IMG/VR virus record: IMGVR_UViG_3300021962_000142
Coordinates: 1-54,090 of that record
Source of the DNA: a virus
DNA length: 54,090 nucleotides
Reading direction: 5' to 3' (one strand)
In this document: piece after piece, positions 48,041-54,090 of the stretch
How positions within the stretch are numbered: position 1 is the first letter of the stretch
Layout of the letters: every line of letters starts with the position of its first letter
The notes under the pieces: model-generated
The model's input: only the letters and a program-made list of their open reading frames with translations
What the model was told of the DNA's origin: nothing
Databases searched by the model: none
Position numbers and translations under genes: made by a program

Positions 48041-48072
48041 GAAAAAGCCCCCCCGCCATCGGAAGGGCTTCG
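48041..48072 (-). terminator. Intrinsic terminator after gene 48086-48637
   Basis: On the minus strand AAGCCC and GGGCTT pair across a GC-rich loop, and the T-rich tract CTTTTTC follows. It begins 14 nt after the stop of the 183-residue gene, so it ends that transcript before the late control region. Confidence 0.7.
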
Positions 48073-48085
48073 GGTGTACTGCCGT

Positions 48086-48637
48086 TCAATCGACGGCAAA
48101 CCCACACGCCACCCGCACCAACTCACGCACGCCCGGCAGACCGATCGACACGGCAAGCCTGTAGGCTTTGCCTGAATGCTTGGGAGTCTGGGCGATACGC
48201 TCCACCGCCACCGCCACCGATTCGGGGGTGGGGTTGTGACGCGCCCGCAAACGCTCGCGGTGCGCCAATCGTTCGGCCGTAACGGTTCGGCGGTTCGCCC
48301 TACGGCCGCCCGTCCTACCTTGCCATCCGGATCGCTCCATGAAACGACGCACCCCCGCAAGAGCGGACGCATGCGCGCCACGCGGGATACGGTCGGTGCG
48401 GTTCTCTAGCCAAAAGAGATAGGCCACGCTCGCCGCTTCCTGCGCTCGCTCTCGCATGCCTTGCCGCTCTCGCCGCGTCCTGGCGTCCGGCATGAACTGC
48501 CTCAGGGCGCACCGCTCAAAATAAGACACCACGGCGGGGTGGTATTCGGCCGGTAGATCGGCCGGGTTGTAGCACTGCCGTGGCCATGCACAGTACGAAC
48601 CAACTGCGGCGATAGCCTGCATTGCATCAGTCTTCAT
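48086..48637 (-). CDS. Unknown basic protein (183 residues)
   Basis: From the ATG at 48637, chosen for the GGAGG 8 nt upstream. The helical N-terminus (MQAIAAVGSYCAWPRQCYN) precedes an Arg-rich body (RTRRERQGMRERAQEAAS, GRRANRRTVTAERLAHRERLR) and a final helix pair. It lies alone, transcribed leftward with its own terminator, opposite the early genes. A position between early and late control regions and a basic character would suit a DNA-binding regulator, but no DNA-binding motif is certain. Confidence 0.55.
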   Translation of the reverse strand: MKTDAMQAIAAVGSYCAWPRQCYNPADLPAEYHPAVVSYFERCALRQFMPDARTRRERQGMRERAQEAASVAYLFWLENRTDRIPRGAHASALAGVRRFMERSGWQGRTGGRRANRRTVTAERLAHRERLRARHNPTPESVAVAVERIAQTPKHSGKAYRLAVSIGLPGVRELVRVACGFAVD

Positions 48638-48693
48638 TGTCTCAGCCTCCAATAAACACTTCCGAACCGGGCCACGGTGGCCCGCACGCTCCA

Positions 48694-49000
48694 TTTATAT
48701 CGCCCCCCGGGAGGGACACAATAAAAATCTTCTCCCGGCCGGAATTATTTTTCCGGCGAGCGGCCTATATATATCGCCCCCCGCGTGCGACACGTTCGCA
48801 CGCATGCGGGGCGAATGTTTACGCTTCTAACACACTGGCCGGAGTTAATACATCCGGGCAGTAAGTCTTCTGCACTGGACCGCGGTGTGCGGCCAGCGTG
48901 CCGGCCAAAAATCTTTCCGGATTTTTTCCGGCGAGCGGCCTATATATATGCGGCCCAAACGACGAACGATACGCTCGCGTGGTGCGGGCAGGAAGGGAGG
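48694..49000 (+). promoter_or_regulatory. Early control region with duplicated promoter-like element
   Basis: A 27-bp sequence is repeated exactly at 48748-48774 and 48923-48949: five T, CCGGCGAGCGGCC, then alternating TATATATAT. Both copies are preceded by AAAAATCTT and CCGG palindromes. A partial third copy of its end (TTATATCGCCCCCCG) lies at 48695-48709. The right copy ends 55 bp before the first early ATG. Tandem promoters for the rightward early operon, or repeated regulator sites over them, are the simplest reading. Confidence 0.55.
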
Positions 49001-49004
49001 TGCG

Positions 49005-49367
49005 ATGTCGAAACAGTCAGAGCGCGCCAACGCTCTGATGGACAGGCTCCGTGACGGGTTCGCCAGACTGCGGGATGCGGGCAACGTATCCCTGCCGTCC
49101 GATGACGACATTCTGGCAGCGATCACGGGCTGCTTGTCCAGCAGGGACGGGGCATGGCGCAAGACAGCTCCAGGCGGCGATACGCCGTCCGATCTGCTGT
49201 GGCGGCTGGTGAAGTTTCATCGGTCTGGCGGCAGCCTTTATGGCTGGCCGTGGATGGCCGATCGCACGTTGACCGACCAGTATGACACGGTCGCTCAGGT
49301 GCTAATCCTGCTGTCCGGCCAAGAGTTGACTGCGGTCAACGCATGGCAGCGGGCCTTGTACGGCTGA
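49005..49367 (+). CDS. Early protein of unknown function (120 residues)
   Basis: Starts at the ATG at 49005 with GGGAGGTG 4 nt upstream; upstream in-frame codons lie in the promoter repeats. It is helical (ERANALMDRLRDGFARLRDAGNV) and then contains SGGSLYGWPWMADRTLTDQYDT and a hydrophobic helix (VAQVLILLSGQELTAVNAW). It is the first gene of the rightward operon, a place often used for host-takeover proteins. No family recognised. Confidence 0.6.
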   Translation: MSKQSERANALMDRLRDGFARLRDAGNVSLPSDDDILAAITGCLSSRDGAWRKTAPGGDTPSDLLWRLVKFHRSGGSLYGWPWMADRTLTDQYDTVAQVLILLSGQELTAVNAWQRALYG

Positions 49368-49378
49368 CGGGATTCGAT

Positions 49379-49442
49379 CCCGGGCAGGTGGATGCGGCAA
49401 GCGGGCGATTGCCCAAGTAAGTCCGAATGCTGCCTGCCCGGG
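49379..49442 (+). ncRNA. Structured RNA element between early genes
   Basis: A 10-bp perfect stem (CCCGGGCAGG with CCTGCCCGGG) closes a 44-nt region that contains an inner hairpin (GGGC-GATT-GCCC). It starts 11 nt after a stop codon and ends about 40 nt before the next gene's AGGAGG. There is no T-run, so it is not an ordinary terminator. It may be a small RNA, a processing site or a translational control element. Confidence 0.45.
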
Positions 49443-49482
49443 TTCGGCTGCCGTTCGGTAGTCGGTTTCACAGGAGGTGCAT

Positions 49483-50232
49483 ATGCGTGTTCGCTATGCA
49501 CCGGCTAACGCCAAGCTCTCCCGTCTGGAGGCGCGGCTGGGTGTCAAGGTTCTATCCTTCGACATGCTGTCAGGTGTGACCTGCCCCGGTGCCAAGGATT
49601 GCAAGTCCTGGGCCGAGATGCAGGCTGACGGCTCCCGCCGGATCGTAGACGGGAAGCACACGGTGTTCCGGTGCTTCTCAGCCTCGCAGGAGGCCCAGTA
49701 CACAAACGTGTACGATTTCCGTGCGGAGAACACACAAGCGGCCCTTGCGCTTGCGGCCAGTTCTCCGATGAAGTGTGCATCCGCTCTGGTGGCGGCCATG
49801 CCGGATGATCTGGCGGTCGTTCGCATGCATGTAGCCGGGGATTACAAAATCCTCAACTACTTCGATGCATGGTTGGAGGTGTGCAATCGGCGGCCGGATA
49901 TCCGGTTCTACGCCTACACCAAGATGCTGCCGTTCTGGGTCAAGCGCCGGGATGTTATCCCGTCCAATCTTGCCCTGACTGCGAGCAGGGGAGGCCGATG
50001 GGATTCGCTCATCGACGAGCATGGGTTCCGTGAGTCGGTGGTTGTCTACAGCGAGCAACAGGCCGCCGATCTGGGCTTGGAGATCGACCATGACGACCAC
50101 CATGCGTATTCGCTCACGGGCGGATCGTTTGCCCTACTGATCCACGGCACGCAGCCGCCGGGCAGCGAGGCTGGCAAGGCTGTTAGGGCCTTGCGTGGCC
50201 AAGGCTCCTACAACCGGAAAGTGAAGGTGTGA
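49483..50232 (+). CDS. Gp88-family protein
   Basis: About 249 residues from the ATG at 49483 (AGGAGG 5 nt upstream). SGVTCPGAKDCKSWAEM, VFRCFSASQEAQYTNVYDFRAEN, VVRMHVAGDYKILNYFDAWLEV and IRFYAYTKMLPFWVKR match the conserved Cys-containing blocks of mycobacteriophage-type gene product 88 proteins. These are common in phages and have no agreed function. The CPGAxxC part and later Cys may bind metal. It is the longest intact early gene. Confidence 0.8.
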   Translation: MRVRYAPANAKLSRLEARLGVKVLSFDMLSGVTCPGAKDCKSWAEMQADGSRRIVDGKHTVFRCFSASQEAQYTNVYDFRAENTQAALALAASSPMKCASALVAAMPDDLAVVRMHVAGDYKILNYFDAWLEVCNRRPDIRFYAYTKMLPFWVKRRDVIPSNLALTASRGGRWDSLIDEHGFRESVVVYSEQQAADLGLEIDHDDHHAYSLTGGSFALLIHGTQPPGSEAGKAVRALRGQGSYNRKVKV

Positions 50233-50233
50233 C

Positions 50234-50416
50234 ATGCAACTAGTCCCCAAAACCGTGGGCGACCTGCGGCAGTGGCTATCGGCATGCGACGAGGACTGGG
50301 AGCGTCTGCGCCCGGACGATTGGATCGTCATGGTCACGGACGGTGGCATCCAGGTTTGCCATCCGCAGTGCCACATGATGGCAGCGACGTTCAGCACTGA
50401 ACCAGAGGAGGCGTGA
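50234..50416 (+). CDS. Small early protein (60 residues)
   Basis: QLVPKTVGDLRQWLSACDEDW is followed by RPDDWIVMVTDGGIQVCH and a short end. Compact α/β in character. The start is one base after the previous stop. No family recognised. Confidence 0.55.
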   Translation: MQLVPKTVGDLRQWLSACDEDWERLRPDDWIVMVTDGGIQVCHPQCHMMAATFSTEPEEA

Positions 50417-50417
50417 C

Positions 50418-50591
50418 ATGGCAAGCATTTGGTTGGAGCGCTATCGGACATGGCGTGCCGCTGGTTTCGATCCGGCGGAAGCATTGGAGTACATGCTGTA
50501 CGGGCGGGCAGATTGGAACTGGTGGGACCCTGTTTCGTTCGGCCCAACGGAAACATATCCCTACAGCGCAAACCCGGAAAGTGAGGACTGA
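50418..50591 (+). CDS. Small early protein (57 residues)
   Basis: Starts at the ATG at 50418, two bases after the previous stop, with GAGGCG just before it. The sequence is aromatic-rich (SIWLERYRTWRAAGFDPAEA, ADWNWWDPVSFG). Another frame (50413-50850) overlaps it but gives an unlikely product, while this one keeps the regular spacing of the operon. No family recognised. Confidence 0.5.
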   Translation: MASIWLERYRTWRAAGFDPAEALEYMLYGRADWNWWDPVSFGPTETYPYSANPESED

Positions 50592-50592
50592 C

Positions 50593-50850
50593 ATGCATCG
50601 AATCTCACCCAGGCCGTGGATCAACGGCTCGTCGGCCGATCGGCTGATTGAGCAGATGATGCAGGTGCATCGGGCGCTGGAGGCCGCCGCGTATGAGATG
50701 CGGAAATGGCAGCCGCATGGCCGGGACTACCAGATCGGCGGCGACTACCAGGCAGACCGGGAGGAGTTTCATAGGCGGCTGCGCCTAGTGGAGGAGCTGG
50801 CCACACAGTATGAGTCGGAAGCGTATTCCATCAGCAGGCAGGAGGTCTGA
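50593..50850 (+). CDS. Small early helical protein (85 residues)
   Basis: From the ATG at 50593, one base after the previous stop, with GTGAGGA upstream. SADRLIEQMMQVHRALEAAAYEMRKW and REEFHRRLRLVEELATQYESEAYSI are two long amphipathic helices, perhaps a helical hairpin or dimer. No family recognised. Spaced like its operon neighbours. Confidence 0.55.
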   Translation: MHRISPRPWINGSSADRLIEQMMQVHRALEAAAYEMRKWQPHGRDYQIGGDYQADREEFHRRLRLVEELATQYESEAYSISRQEV

Positions 50851-50851
50851 C

Positions 50852-51130
50852 ATGCAAGCAATCAAAACCCGCTACTGCGGGCCGACTGATACCAAGGGTT
50901 CCCGTATAAGGGCATCCTGCGAGGGCGGGTCTTTGTATGTGGCCTATGACAATGCACTAGACCGGGAAGCGAACCACTACGCGGCGGCCAAGGCCCTGTG
51001 TAACAAGCTTGGCTGGGATGCGGCGAGATTCTTTGGTGGGTATCTGGCATCTGGGCACTGGGCTTGGGTGCCAGTGTTTACCTATGACTGGGAGCAGCGA
51101 CAGAAGGAGGAATCCCATGCGAATGGCTGA
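50852..51130 (+). CDS. Conserved small phage protein (92 residues)
   Basis: AIKTRYCGPTDTKGSRIRASCEGGSLYVAYD and REANHYAAAKALCNKLGWDAARFFGG form a pattern I recall from several environmental phages ('GPTxTKGSRIxA'). The C-terminus is aromatic (SGHWAWVPVFTYDWEQ). The ATG at 50852 follows GGAGG. Function is unknown. The next gene overlaps its end by 14 nt. Confidence 0.55.
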   Translation: MQAIKTRYCGPTDTKGSRIRASCEGGSLYVAYDNALDREANHYAAAKALCNKLGWDAARFFGGYLASGHWAWVPVFTYDWEQRQKEESHANG

Positions 51131-51314
51131 CTTCCGCAAGATGGTAGACGCCTACATCGAATCACGGTGCGGCCTGACGACCGAGTGTCTCGGGGACTTC
51201 GATCTGTGGCCGTACTACGAAGATGTCTGGTCCGACGAGCAGGCACGGGTGGCTGCCGACGAGGCGGCGCGTGACTTGCTCATGGAGGAGGGGTTTCCGG
51301 TGGAGGAGGAGTGA
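51117..51314 (+). CDS. Small acidic early protein (65 residues)
   Basis: The ATG at 51117 lies 6 nt after GGAGG, inside the previous gene. It is acidic and aromatic (CLGDFDLWPYYEDVWSDEQAR) and ends EEGFPVEEE. Strongly negative small early proteins can mimic DNA, as some anti-defence proteins do, but this is only a composition argument. No family recognised. Confidence 0.5.
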   Translation: MRMADFRKMVDAYIESRCGLTTECLGDFDLWPYYEDVWSDEQARVAADEAARDLLMEEGFPVEEE

Positions 51315-51517
51315 TGTTCGACGTTCTATCACCAGACGGTCTGTCGATTGATCCTGAGTCCTGCTACCCGGACCTGGAGGCGGCCCACGCTGCGGCGCAG
51401 GCGTTCGCACAACGCTATGCGGTGCAGGGCTACTACTGGTCGGCCCAGTGGGAGCGGATTCCGGTGGATGAGATTGCGGGCAGGTGCCGCGTGGTGCAGG
51501 CAATGGAGGACGAGTGA
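51314..51517 (+). CDS. Small early protein (67 residues)
   Basis: The ATG at 51314 is coupled to the previous stop (GTGATG, sharing a base), with GGAGGA upstream. LSPDGLSIDPESCYPDLEAAHAAAQAFAQRY and GYYWSAQWERIPVDEIAGRCRV suggest a compact α/β protein. I recall similar sequences in phages without a role. Spacing is typical of the operon. Confidence 0.5.
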   Translation: MFDVLSPDGLSIDPESCYPDLEAAHAAAQAFAQRYAVQGYYWSAQWERIPVDEIAGRCRVVQAMEDE

Positions 51518-51711
51518 TGCCGACTTACACGCTGACGATTAACGAAGATGAACTGTATCGGCTGCGCATGGGGCTTTATGCCAAGGTGGCAGAGTGGAGC
51601 AGTCACCTGTCCGATAGTCCGGATACGGTGCCAGCCATTGTTGCCAAATACGATGCCCTGCTTCTTAGGATGAATTCTTTGAAGCCACGCCGCAAGAAAG
51701 CGAGGCAGTAA
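51517..51711 (+). CDS. Small early protein (64 residues)
   Basis: Starts MPTYTLTINEDELYRLRMGLY at the ATG at 51517, sharing a base with the previous stop (TGATG). It continues with a helix and a basic tail (SLKPRRKKARQ). The pattern of a strand, then a Leu-rich helix and a basic end resembles small regulators, but no motif is certain. Confidence 0.5.
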   Translation: MPTYTLTINEDELYRLRMGLYAKVAEWSSHLSDSPDTVPAIVAKYDALLLRMNSLKPRRKKARQ

Positions 51712-51941
51712 TGCCTGACTACCGAGTGATCGGGTTTTACCGAGACAACTTACAGATTTATGACGGAGATGCGTCTGGCGAGGACTTTGAATCTGCGGTC
51801 TGTGGATTGCGTGACTCCCTGGTGGACGTTGAATCCGAAAGCCTGATGCTCGTCGCCGTGCTGGACGCGGACGGTGACAACCTGCTTACGTGGTCTGATA
51901 AGTGCGTTCTGCTGGCCGAGTTTGAGGAGGCTGCTCAATGA
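51711..51941 (+). CDS. Small acidic early protein (76 residues)
   Basis: PDYRVIGFYRDNLQIYDGDASGEDFESAV and ESLMLVAVLDADGDNLLTWSD are alternating strands in an acidic protein. The ATG at 51711 shares a base with the previous stop (TAATG). No family recognised. Its acidity and early position make it one of the candidates for a host-interaction factor. Confidence 0.5.
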   Translation: MPDYRVIGFYRDNLQIYDGDASGEDFESAVCGLRDSLVDVESESLMLVAVLDADGDNLLTWSDKCVLLAEFEEAAQ

Positions 51942-52099
51942 ACGACGAGGTGTGTTCGCCCTTCTCCTGCCCGCAGTGCGGGTGCGAGGAGGTGCGCTGG
52001 GGTGCGCCGATGGGCGCTGTGTTTACGGCATGCTCATGTCGGGCATGCGGGTGGGAGTATCTGATTAGCGAGGAGGTGCAGTGTGCGAGTGAAGGTTGA
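51938..52099 (+). CDS. Small zinc-ribbon-type protein (53 residues)
   Basis: The ATG at 51938 overlaps the previous stop (ATGA). SPFSCPQCGCEEVRW ... ACSCRACGWEYLI has two CxxC pairs spaced like a zinc ribbon, ending with a short acidic tail. Such tiny zinc-ribbon proteins often contact nucleic acids or RNA polymerase. No closer identity can be given. The next gene begins within its last 17 nt. Confidence 0.55.
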   Translation: MNDEVCSPFSCPQCGCEEVRWGAPMGAVFTACSCRACGWEYLISEEVQCASEG

Positions 52100-52412
52100 T
52101 CGCAATGACTACCTAAACCAACAGATCATGCGTGCGGTATACGTGTTTGCTGACGCAGACACCCGTGAGAACGCCAAGGAGTTCAGCGTTACGCCGGCAC
52201 AGGCGACGCTTATGTGGTGGGCGCTCAAGCGTCTAGAGGCTGCGATCCGTGACTCTGCCCGCTGGGCCGAGGAATGGAACAACCTGCACCAGATCAGCTA
52301 CGCAGACACGCTGCGGTGCCACGCCGATGCAGTTGAGTGGTGCCGAGAGTTTCGGCACCAGTTGGCCGACCATGCCAAGGCCCACCAGTTGGAGGTTCAA
52401 GCATGCCGCTGA
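52083..52412 (+). CDS. Early protein of unknown function (109 residues)
   Basis: The GTG at 52083 has GAGGAGG upstream. The sequence is mostly helical: DYLNQQIMRAVYVFADADTR, AQATLMWWALKRLEAAIRDSARWAEEW and a His-rich end (CREFRHQLADHAKAHQ). It overlaps both neighbours. No family recognised. Confidence 0.55.
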   Translation: MRVKVDRNDYLNQQIMRAVYVFADADTRENAKEFSVTPAQATLMWWALKRLEAAIRDSARWAEEWNNLHQISYADTLRCHADAVEWCREFRHQLADHAKAHQLEVQACR

Positions 52413-52600
52413 GATACCGAGACAATATGACCGACGCAGAGGCGGCTGCGTTTTGGACTGAGGTTCAGCAGTTAGACCAGGCCCACGCTGACGCGGCTGC
52501 CTACGATGCGGCCCACGGCGAGGAGTTTGTGGACGACGAGGAGCGTGAGCTGTTTGATCCAGTGCGGGATGGCTGGGTTGGAAAGGATGGCAGGCCGTGA
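52403..52600 (+). CDS. Small acidic early protein (65 residues)
   Basis: From the ATG at 52403, overlapping the previous gene by 10 nt. The basic N-terminal tip (PLRYRDNMTD) is followed by acidic helices (AAAFWTEVQQLDQAHADAAAYDAA, EEFVDDEERELFDPVRD). No family recognised. The net negative charge is again notable. Confidence 0.5.
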   Translation: MPLRYRDNMTDAEAAAFWTEVQQLDQAHADAAAYDAAHGEEFVDDEERELFDPVRDGWVGKDGRP

Positions 52601-52899
52601 CTGACAAACAACTCCAACGCATGGCCGCGGCTGCTGCCGTTATCCGGCGGGTCGTCGGCCAGGAATTTCACTGGGAGCAGGCTGGCCTGCGCACCTATGG
52701 GCAGGGGGCCGTGATGGTTCTCCTGCATCCTCCCGGCGATCCGTTGCGGGCCTACTGCAACTATGACTGTTATGATTACGGGAAGATCGACTCACTGACC
52801 GATGCGTTGTCGGAGGTGGGCCTGTATGTGGAGGATTGCACCGGGGATTACTCCGGGGTCTATGAGGTGACGCGGTTTGATGCAGCCGCTCCGTGCTAA
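52597..52899 (+). CDS. Early protein of unknown function (100 residues)
   Basis: The GTG at 52597 overlaps the previous stop (GTGA). The helical start (DKQLQRMAAAAAVIRRVVGQEF) is followed by a β-rich part with aromatic residues (YCNYDCYDYGKIDSL, GLYVEDCTGDYSGVYEV). No family recognised. It is the last small gene before the methyltransferase-like genes; a 34-bp gap with a shared 15-bp motif follows. Confidence 0.55.
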   Translation: MTDKQLQRMAAAAAVIRRVVGQEFHWEQAGLRTYGQGAVMVLLHPPGDPLRAYCNYDCYDYGKIDSLTDALSEVGLYVEDCTGDYSGVYEVTRFDAAAPC

Positions 52900-52909
52900 A
52901 CTGAACGCC

Positions 52910-52924
52910 CGTACCCTAGCGTGA
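52910..52924 (+). promoter_or_regulatory. Shared 15-bp motif before the methyltransferase genes
   Basis: CGTACCCTAGCGTGA differs by one base from CGTAGCCTAGCGTGA at 47931-47945 in the late control region, same orientation. It fills the small gap before the C5-methyltransferase-like gene, and its GTGA continues into the GAGGTG ribosome site. It may be a regulator or promoter element, though it could also be chance. Confidence 0.35.
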
Positions 52925-52933
52925 GGTGCATAC

Positions 52934-53517
52934 ATGCGAGTGCTGGTGGGCTGTGAGTTTTCAGGGACGGTACATCCGCCTTCCGGCGACGCGGCCATGA
53001 TGCGTGGAGCTGCGATCTGCTGCCGGCCGAGGATGGCGGGCCGCACATCCAGGCAGATGTGCTGTCCGTGCTGGGAGATGGCTGGGACTTGGCCATCTTC
53101 CACCCGCCATGCACGCATCTGGCCGTCAGTGGGGCCCGGCATTTCCATCGCAAGCAGGTGGAGCAGGCCGAGGCATTGGAGTTTGTGCAGCGCCTGTTGG
53201 ATGCGCCGATTCCGCGGATAGCCTTAGAGAACCCGGTGTCCGTGATCAGCAGCCGCATTCGCCGGCCCGATCAGATCATCCAGCCGCACCAGTTCGGCCA
53301 TGCGGAGAGCAAACGAACATGCCTGTGGCTGAAGGGACTACCACCGCTGCGGCCCACCGATGTGCTTCAACAACGCGGGCGCTGGGAAAACCAAACGCCG
53401 TCCGGTCAGAATAAACTGGGGCCGTCACCTGACAGGTGGAAGATTCGCAGCAAGACTTACCCGGGGATAGCGTGCGCAATGGCAGACCAATGGGGGGCAT
53501 ATGACAGCGACCGATGA
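52934..53517 (+). pseudogene. C5-methyltransferase-like gene split by a frameshift
   Basis: The ATG at 52934 opens MRVLVGCEFSGTV, a normal motif I (SAM-binding) start. After about 40 nt the frame must shift to continue. From about 52977 the expected codons (AFRRRGHDAW, then DLLPAEDG) run in another frame, which then stays open to 53517. That frame contains IFHPPCTHLAVSGARHF (PPC motif IV) and IALENPVSV (motif VI-like). The two parts together match a full-length 190-195-residue protein. A one-base deletion around 52968-52977 explains it. It could be a true pseudogene, programmed shifting or a sequence error. Confidence 0.65.
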
Positions 53518-53686
53518 CGAGCGAGTGCGTGATGCTGCACCGGACCTACTGGCCGCGTGCATCGCACTGCGTGAGTGCCTGTGGCACTGGGTGGATGAGG
53601 CTCCAGAAGACAAGCAGCGGGCCGATGATCATGCCGCGTTGGCAGAAGCGGCCGCTGCGATTATGAAGGCAGGTGTGCGGCTGTAA
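53501..53686 (+). CDS. Small phage protein (61 residues)
   Basis: The ATG at 53501 lies inside the end of the previous gene. RDAAPDLLAACIALRECLWHWV and a following Asp/Ala-rich helix (ADDHAALAEAAAAIMKAG) match the common phage 'APELLAAC' mini-protein pattern, of unknown role. It shares a base with the next start (TAATG). Confidence 0.6.
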   Translation: MTATDDERVRDAAPDLLAACIALRECLWHWVDEAPEDKQRADDHAALAEAAAAIMKAGVRL

Positions 53687-54090
53687 TGCGAGTGCTGGAC
53701 CTATACTGCGGGGCCGGGATGGCCGCCGATGGATATTGTCAGGCCGGATGGGATGTAGTCGGGTGGGACATACGGTTTCAGCCCAGTTACCCGCATGAGT
53801 TTCACCGGGGCAGCGCGCTGGATGTCCTGGAGGACACGGCCTACCTGCGGCAGTTCGATTTGATTCACGCATCGCCGCCTTGCCAAGCGCACACGCGGGC
53901 GAAGCACCTGCGTGAGGCGCAGGGCGGTACGTGCCGCTATACCGATCTGCTCACGCCGACGTTGGAACTGCTGCGGGCAAGCGGCGTGCCGTGGGTGGTG
54001 GAGAATGTGGTCGGTGCGCCCGGCATGGAGGGCGCTGTTGTCGAATGCGGGTCTGCATACGGCCTGAAGGTGCGGCGGCATCGCCTGTTC
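53686..54090 (+). CDS. DNA (cytosine-5) methyltransferase, partial
   Basis: 135 codons, cut by the window end. Motif I is DLYCGAGMAADGY (5-17) and a second acidic residue follows in VVGWDIR. Motif IV with the catalytic Cys66 is ASPPCQAHT, and motif VI is WVVENV. Motif VIII is approached at VRRHRLF. These are the C5-MTase signatures in order. It would methylate cytosines in a specific context, perhaps protecting phage DNA from restriction. The target-recognition region lies outside the window. Confidence 0.85.
   Translation, partial: MRVLDLYCGAGMAADGYCQAGWDVVGWDIRFQPSYPHEFHRGSALDVLEDTAYLRQFDLIHASPPCQAHTRAKHLREAQGGTCRYTDLLTPTLELLRASGVPWVVENVVGAPGMEGAVVECGSAYGLKVRRHRLF

Larger units (their letters stand above)
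47692..48085. promoter_or_regulatory. Intergenic control region of the late operon
   Basis: About 390 bp without a convincing gene. In order it holds a GC-rich hairpin (47723-47738, GGGGCG/CGCCCC) in the leader of the Cys-rich gene, a GC/G-tract segment, a copy of a shared 15-bp motif (47931-47945), a 16-bp perfect palindrome (47977-47992) and the terminator of the convergently placed gene's transcript. The leftward late promoter should lie here. GTGACA ... TAGGCT on the minus strand is a possible -35/-10 pair, but only weakly so. Confidence 0.4.

Noticed and set aside
50413-50850. A single 145-codon plus-strand gene instead of two small genes
   Set aside because: Its first 60 codons overlap a coherent 57-residue gene with proper spacing. 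The real start of the second gene is the ATG at 50593.
53701-54081. A 126-codon minus-strand frame at the right end
   Set aside because: It is the antisense of a clear C5 methyltransferase with motifs in order.

Overview
The window is a tailed-phage genome or a large part of one: a GC-rich, probably temperate, short-tailed (podovirus-like) phage of an unidentified bacterium. A large terminase, portal, scaffold, HK97-type capsid protein, tail adaptor and nozzle-like proteins, fibres and a tyrosine integrase can all be recognised. No tape-measure or tail-tube gene is seen, and no clear host gene. No DNA polymerase, replicative helicase or RNA polymerase is visible, so replication and transcription probably rely on the host or on genes outside the window. 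The host cannot be named from this sequence. Only a tRNA-Arg-like attachment core gives a clue to the integration site.

Layout. (1) 13-11293, leftward: a tightly overlapping operon that starts with a PD-(D/E)XK exonuclease, an ERF-type annealing protein and SSB. A DUF1376-type replication protein follows, with 12-bp iteron-like DNA repeats inside its gene. Then come small phage proteins, several nuclease-like genes (two PD-(D/E)XK-like, HNH, SNase-like), two zincin-like proteins, an Nmad1-like protein, and finally a subtilisin, two small membrane proteins and a papain-like protease. (2) 11308-12416: a leader terminator, an attP core matching the 5' end of a tRNA-Arg gene, and the rightward integrase. 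(3) 12405-47691, leftward: the virion module. Read in transcription order it runs from a Cys-rich protein and small genes through an ART-like protein, scaffold, capsid, P/Q-rich proteins, a glycosyltransferase-methyltransferase fusion, terminase, portal, fibres, a glycosyltransferase, tail genes and virion proteins to a 1202-residue internal-virion-type protein. (4) 47692-49004: a control region with an operator-like palindrome, a terminator, one leftward gene and a duplicated 27-bp promoter-like element. (5) 49005-54090, rightward: early genes, mostly small unknown proteins, a Gp88-like protein, a structured RNA candidate, a frameshifted C5-methyltransferase-like gene and a C5 cytosine methyltransferase cut by the window end.

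How it may work. The exonuclease-annealase-SSB set would process replicating DNA, and the iteron-bearing protein would start replication at its own gene. Integration would use the tRNA-Arg core beside int. The most striking point is that no peptidoglycan hydrolase is recognisable. Instead two proteases of unrelated folds lie in one coupled cluster with small membrane proteins, which could be a protease-based lysis or virion-processing module. Glycosyl- and methyltransferases inside the late module suggest glycan decoration of virions or of the host surface.

All functional names come from reading motifs by eye. No search was run.
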